A stretch of 9,846 nt of DNA from the NCBI GenBank assembly GCA_000437515.1, contig FR898481.1, positions 18,942 through 28,787 of the forward strand, in the 5' to 3' direction. The notes beneath the pieces were generated by a model. The model was given only the letters and a program-made list of their open reading frames with translations, did no database searches and was not told the origin of the DNA. Below are positions 8,901 to 9,846 of the stretch, piece by piece (the first letter of the stretch is position 1; each line of letters begins with the position of its first letter). Source of the DNA: Acidiphilium sp. CAG:727 (GTDB lineage: Bacteria > Bacillota > Clostridia > Christensenellales > Borkfalkiaceae). The translations under genes and the position numbers were made by a program.

Positions 8901-9517
8901 ATAACGGGGAGTGGATCGCGGGTTTCAAAAAGACGGACGGCTCGCTCGTATACGACGAATCGATTAATCGGGACACCGAAAAACCGAGTTTGGTGACCGT
9001 TACCGTGTCGGACGGGGAAAATACTCTTTTCAAATTCGATATGCTTAAAGGCTGTGAGTTGACCGTTGACAAACTCGTTTCGGAAGCGGCGAAAATAGAC
9101 GGACTTAACGTCGGCGGCTGGTATAGCGACGCAAAATATTGCGCTGCCTTTGAAAAAATCGTTTTAAGCGGAAATGTTACCGTTTACGCCTTGATTAAAG
9201 CGGACAATCCGTTCGACGGCTTGACTTTTGCGGGTACGTATTTCAGAAAATCGGACGAAAGCAACCGAAATATAAGTTTCGTGTTCGACAGCGGTTCGGA
9301 AATCGCGGGTACGGTAATAGCCGACGGGCTGAGATTGAGTTTCGTCGCCGACTTTGACGAAGAAGGCAACCTGAATATGCAGATTACGCAAACGGGTGAA
9401 TTTTATAATTGCGTGTTAAAAGTATCGGTAACGGGCAATACTCTGGCTGTTTTAAGTTGGGATTCGGGCAATCGCGATTATTCGTTTGCCGGCGCTTCGC
9501 TTACTTGTCAGGCATAA
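5933..9517 (+). CDS. Large (1194-residue) lipoprotein with His/Cys repeats, InlB B-type modules and a poly-G tract
   Basis: The signal peptide MKKLLVSAAALTLILFCVTAC carries the lipobox VTAC with the lipidated Cys at 21, so the product should be surface-exposed on the membrane. Residues 28-207 hold four His/Cys repeats; three more CxxC pairs follow at 244/247, 275/278 and 294/297. A middle beta-rich region of about 303-615 contains a glycine run at 427-432, encoded by the G tract, and a VDGFGNA motif at 561 shared with the neighbouring lipoprotein. InlB B-type modules lie at 620-689 (YLFNGWKY...VADWK), 693-757, 759-829 (RFAYWYTSEDG...YCRWK) and 1020-1089 (VGGWYSDAKY). Modules starting AGSY (about 834) and AGTY (about 1103) follow the third and fourth InlB modules. 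No enzymatic motif or sorting signal is seen. The gene has its own terminator and is separated from its neighbour by one, so it is probably its own transcription unit. Function is not recognised; binding, perhaps of metal by the His/Cys part, is inference. Confidence 0.93.
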   Translation: MKKLLVSAAALTLILFCVTACSDKGKTHTHVPTHHDAVAATCVTEGSVAYDECGECHKKFDENGNELTEVTISIDTTAHNLSDIAANPATCAETGNVAYRHCLLCEKNFEEDGVTEIVDVITAEDAANHADLGDLIGAVAHTCTDDGTVAHYHCAGCDKDVAEDGKTVLESTVNHADPARHSLTHIPAEESTCTVRGNTEYDYCSQCKKNFDENGKELISVETPLKNHTLGEWISEKDEHYKVCSGCNGKFQSGGHDYGANAEADDIKSDHYYTCSVCDYKKREEHKIDDDGVCPACSAERAVWNKSYSGVIVNTDGKISVAKNPVFAFGVNGNSRGAAGCVFEKTDGIESVYDGNGNLTGRNLISGTVIGVRYENKSLGKVKIVYSYYLAEEKTLNGNEWGEPSLVTKEIFGYIDGANGVIFLPSGGGGGGFFLSRAGYSILLVPSDVPVAADKFSTFNFDYSGDNSLYIEYNLKDDKVGVYCKNTANDDIIATYIGVTVTDFDDNAVAVADFATAKAIIVKGKDGKALAKYGYDEEKKKVVGLDLYAGKYSGDYGLLFVDGFGNAVVDNQKGRYCIAGFENYNLGIYIYGDDKTVINYYEILADSSAYTYTGNRPEITVTFNLGNFGDDFTVNVVKNVAYTLPGVTPTDSRYLFNGWKYKTTDGNLTYRAGESASFTGDVELVADWKIKPVVTVDLGGDNVVKIYAIEGENLSDILANVKIPEGEKLKYWSVDGKAVGEGMTVTSDMTIIAVYKAKYALKVVYGNGLEDKEYTLFEDETTNIVVPADANGKRFAYWYTSEDGGATESAEFEVGGVLTNDTTVYCRWKDLFAYAGSYKGLRLKAENGNAFVAELSFGMTADDEGNIVGLGNGTATKYNGAYLCDGRRCDFDNDAAYENYDISAVLSGDVIIYFRVKGDAVPASAKASAWGDGLYKLSKCTYDDGSETCAFYCNGEIYGNVSFVAYDDKAVEITSVSDVYNASFAYILDDNGEWIAGFKKTDGSLVYDESINRDTEKPSLVTVTVSDGENTLFKFDMLKGCELTVDKLVSEAAKIDGLNVGGWYSDAKYCAAFEKIVLSGNVTVYALIKADNPFDGLTFAGTYFRKSDESNRNISFVFDSGSEIAGTVIADGLRLSFVADFDEEGNLNMQITQTGEFYNCVLKVSVTGNTLAVLSWDSGNRDYSFAGASLTCQA
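6014..6823 (+). repeat. Four-copy His/Cys protein repeat followed by three CxxC pairs
   Basis: Four units of about 50 residues share an exact C-x10-C-x2-C spacing (Cys 42/53/56, 91/102/105, 143/154/157, 193/204/207). A His stands 12 residues before the first Cys in units 1, 2 and 4 (His 30, 79, 181) and 14 before it in unit 3 (His 129). Common text is 'A-x-C-x-x-x-G-x-x-x-Y-x-x-C-x-x-C-x-K-x-F'. Similar repeats are familiar from clostridial surface proteins. One His and three Cys per unit could make a four-ligand metal site, but this is inference. The copies are diverged at DNA level. Confidence 0.85.
7210..7234 (+). repeat. Homopolymer tract G18-T7 inside the second lipoprotein gene
   Basis: Eighteen G (7210-7227) are followed by seven T (7228-7234), read as Ser426, six Gly and two Phe. 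The frame shown stays open. One G fewer would stop at TAA 7356-7358 after 474 codons; one G more would stop at TAA 7294-7296 after 454 codons. Either product would keep the signal peptide and His/Cys repeats and lose all InlB modules. GGG is a rare glycine codon elsewhere in these genes. It may be a slippage-prone contingency tract or a sequencing/assembly artefact. Confidence 0.9.
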
Positions 9518-9542
9518 CGCGAAACGTAAAATTTAACGTAAG

Positions 9543-9572
9543 AAGGACTCGGAAAATTCCGGGTCCTTTTTT
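9543..9572 (+). terminator. Intrinsic terminator after the second lipoprotein gene
   Basis: AAGGACTCGG (9543-9552) pairs with CCGGGTCCTT (9559-9568) over ten positions with one T-G wobble, around the loop AAAATT, and a run of six T follows (9567-9572). It lies 25 bases after the stop codon. Confidence 0.93.
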
Positions 9573-9677
9573 GTACGCCGTCGCGAACAAAGAAGGAAAA
9601 CCCGAAGATCGGGGCGAGTCCGCTTATATAGCCGTTTCCGACTTTATTGAGGGAATCGCCATTCTCGCCCGCGATGA
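9573..9677 (+). other. Gene-free stretch between the terminator and the ABC ATPase fragment
   Basis: No ribosome binding site, start or recognisable protein is found here. One frame is open through it and its last part may be a remnant of the ABC ATPase gene, but the rest resembles nothing I know. No hairpin terminator, tRNA or inverted repeat was found. Confidence 0.5.
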
Positions 9678-9846
9678 CGTAAATTACGTAAAACGCTTGA
9701 CTTTTTCGCCGAATTATACGGTAAGCCCAAAAACGGAGCGACTGTCGCCATGGAAGAGTTCGGCCTTACGGGCGTTGCGGATAAACGGGCGAAAGATCTT
9801 TCGGGCGGATACGCGCGGCGACTTTCGGTCGCCGCGGCGGTCATAA
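9678..9846 (+). pseudogene. 5'-truncated, frameshifted ABC transporter ATPase fragment (3' end outside window)
   Basis: Read in the frame of the ATG at 9750, the DNA gives LDFFAELYGKPKNG (from 9696) and then EEFGLTGVADKRAKDLSGGY with ARRLSVAAAVI behind it. This is the helical domain and the LSGGxxRR signature (9798-9821) of an ABC-2-type exporter ATPase, with 'LYG', 'FGL..VADKR' and 'VAAA' in family order. The frame is closed by TGA at 9675-9677. The preceding 100 bases contain no Walker A (GxxGxGKS/T) or clear Q-loop in any frame. The text just before, in another frame (ILARDDVNYVKR, ending at 9696), could be the preceding part of the same protein, implying a one-base shift near 9696. The segment between LYG and FGL is also a few residues shorter than usual. 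Walker B would lie beyond the edge. A decayed gene is most likely; an assembly junction or sequencing error is possible. Confidence 0.7.

Noticed and set aside
428..9517. Cell-wall sorting signal or C-terminal membrane anchor in the two large proteins
   Set aside because: No LPXTG-like motif, hydrophobic tail or positively charged end is present; attachment is by the N-terminal lipobox.
9409..9846. A 145-residue plus-strand reading frame overlapping the end of the second lipoprotein gene
   Set aside because: It starts inside that gene in another frame, runs through its terminator, has no ribosome binding site and overlaps the ABC ATPase fragment out of frame. Only a short piece near 9640-9696 may be a remnant.

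Overview
The window carries three consecutive plus-strand genes for large, modular, repeat-built surface proteins, followed by the remains of an ABC transporter ATPase. The standard code, an AGGAGG ribosome binding site, lipobox signal peptides with no outer-membrane features, simple intrinsic terminators, a BspA-type leucine-rich repeat end, InlB B-type (Listeria-Bacteroides) repeats and His/Cys repeats together suggest a gut-type Firmicute, probably a class Clostridia lineage. That placement is inference; there is no rRNA or other marker gene here.

Layout: (1) 1-387 is the C-terminal end of a BspA-like leucine-rich repeat protein with one InlB B-type module. (2) 428-5701 encodes a 1757-residue lipoprotein with InlB B-type modules at its N-terminus and then about 1400 residues of tyrosine-rich, beta-strand-like modules. 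It ends at a strong terminator. (3) 5702-5932 is a gene-free interval holding that terminator and, directly behind it, a 145-base element with nested pairing arms and a possible pseudoknot. (4) 5933-9517 encodes a 1194-residue lipoprotein with four His/Cys repeats, three further CxxC pairs, InlB B-type modules and two C-terminal modules that start AG-S/T-Y. Its reading frame is kept open across a tract of 18 G followed by 7 T. It also ends at a clear terminator. (5) 9573-9846 carries a broken, 5'-truncated ABC transporter ATPase fragment running off the right edge.

The genes look like a local cluster of surface proteins sharing modules: all three have InlB B-type repeats, and the two lipoproteins share a 'DGFGNA' module. 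No enzyme or pathway is visible in the intact genes; adhesion, binding or surface display is the best general guess. The two observations most worth following are the G18-T7 tract, which would act as a length switch on the second lipoprotein if it is real and unstable, and the structured element at 5763-5907. I see no CRISPR array, tRNA, rRNA, integrase, transposase or known defence system.
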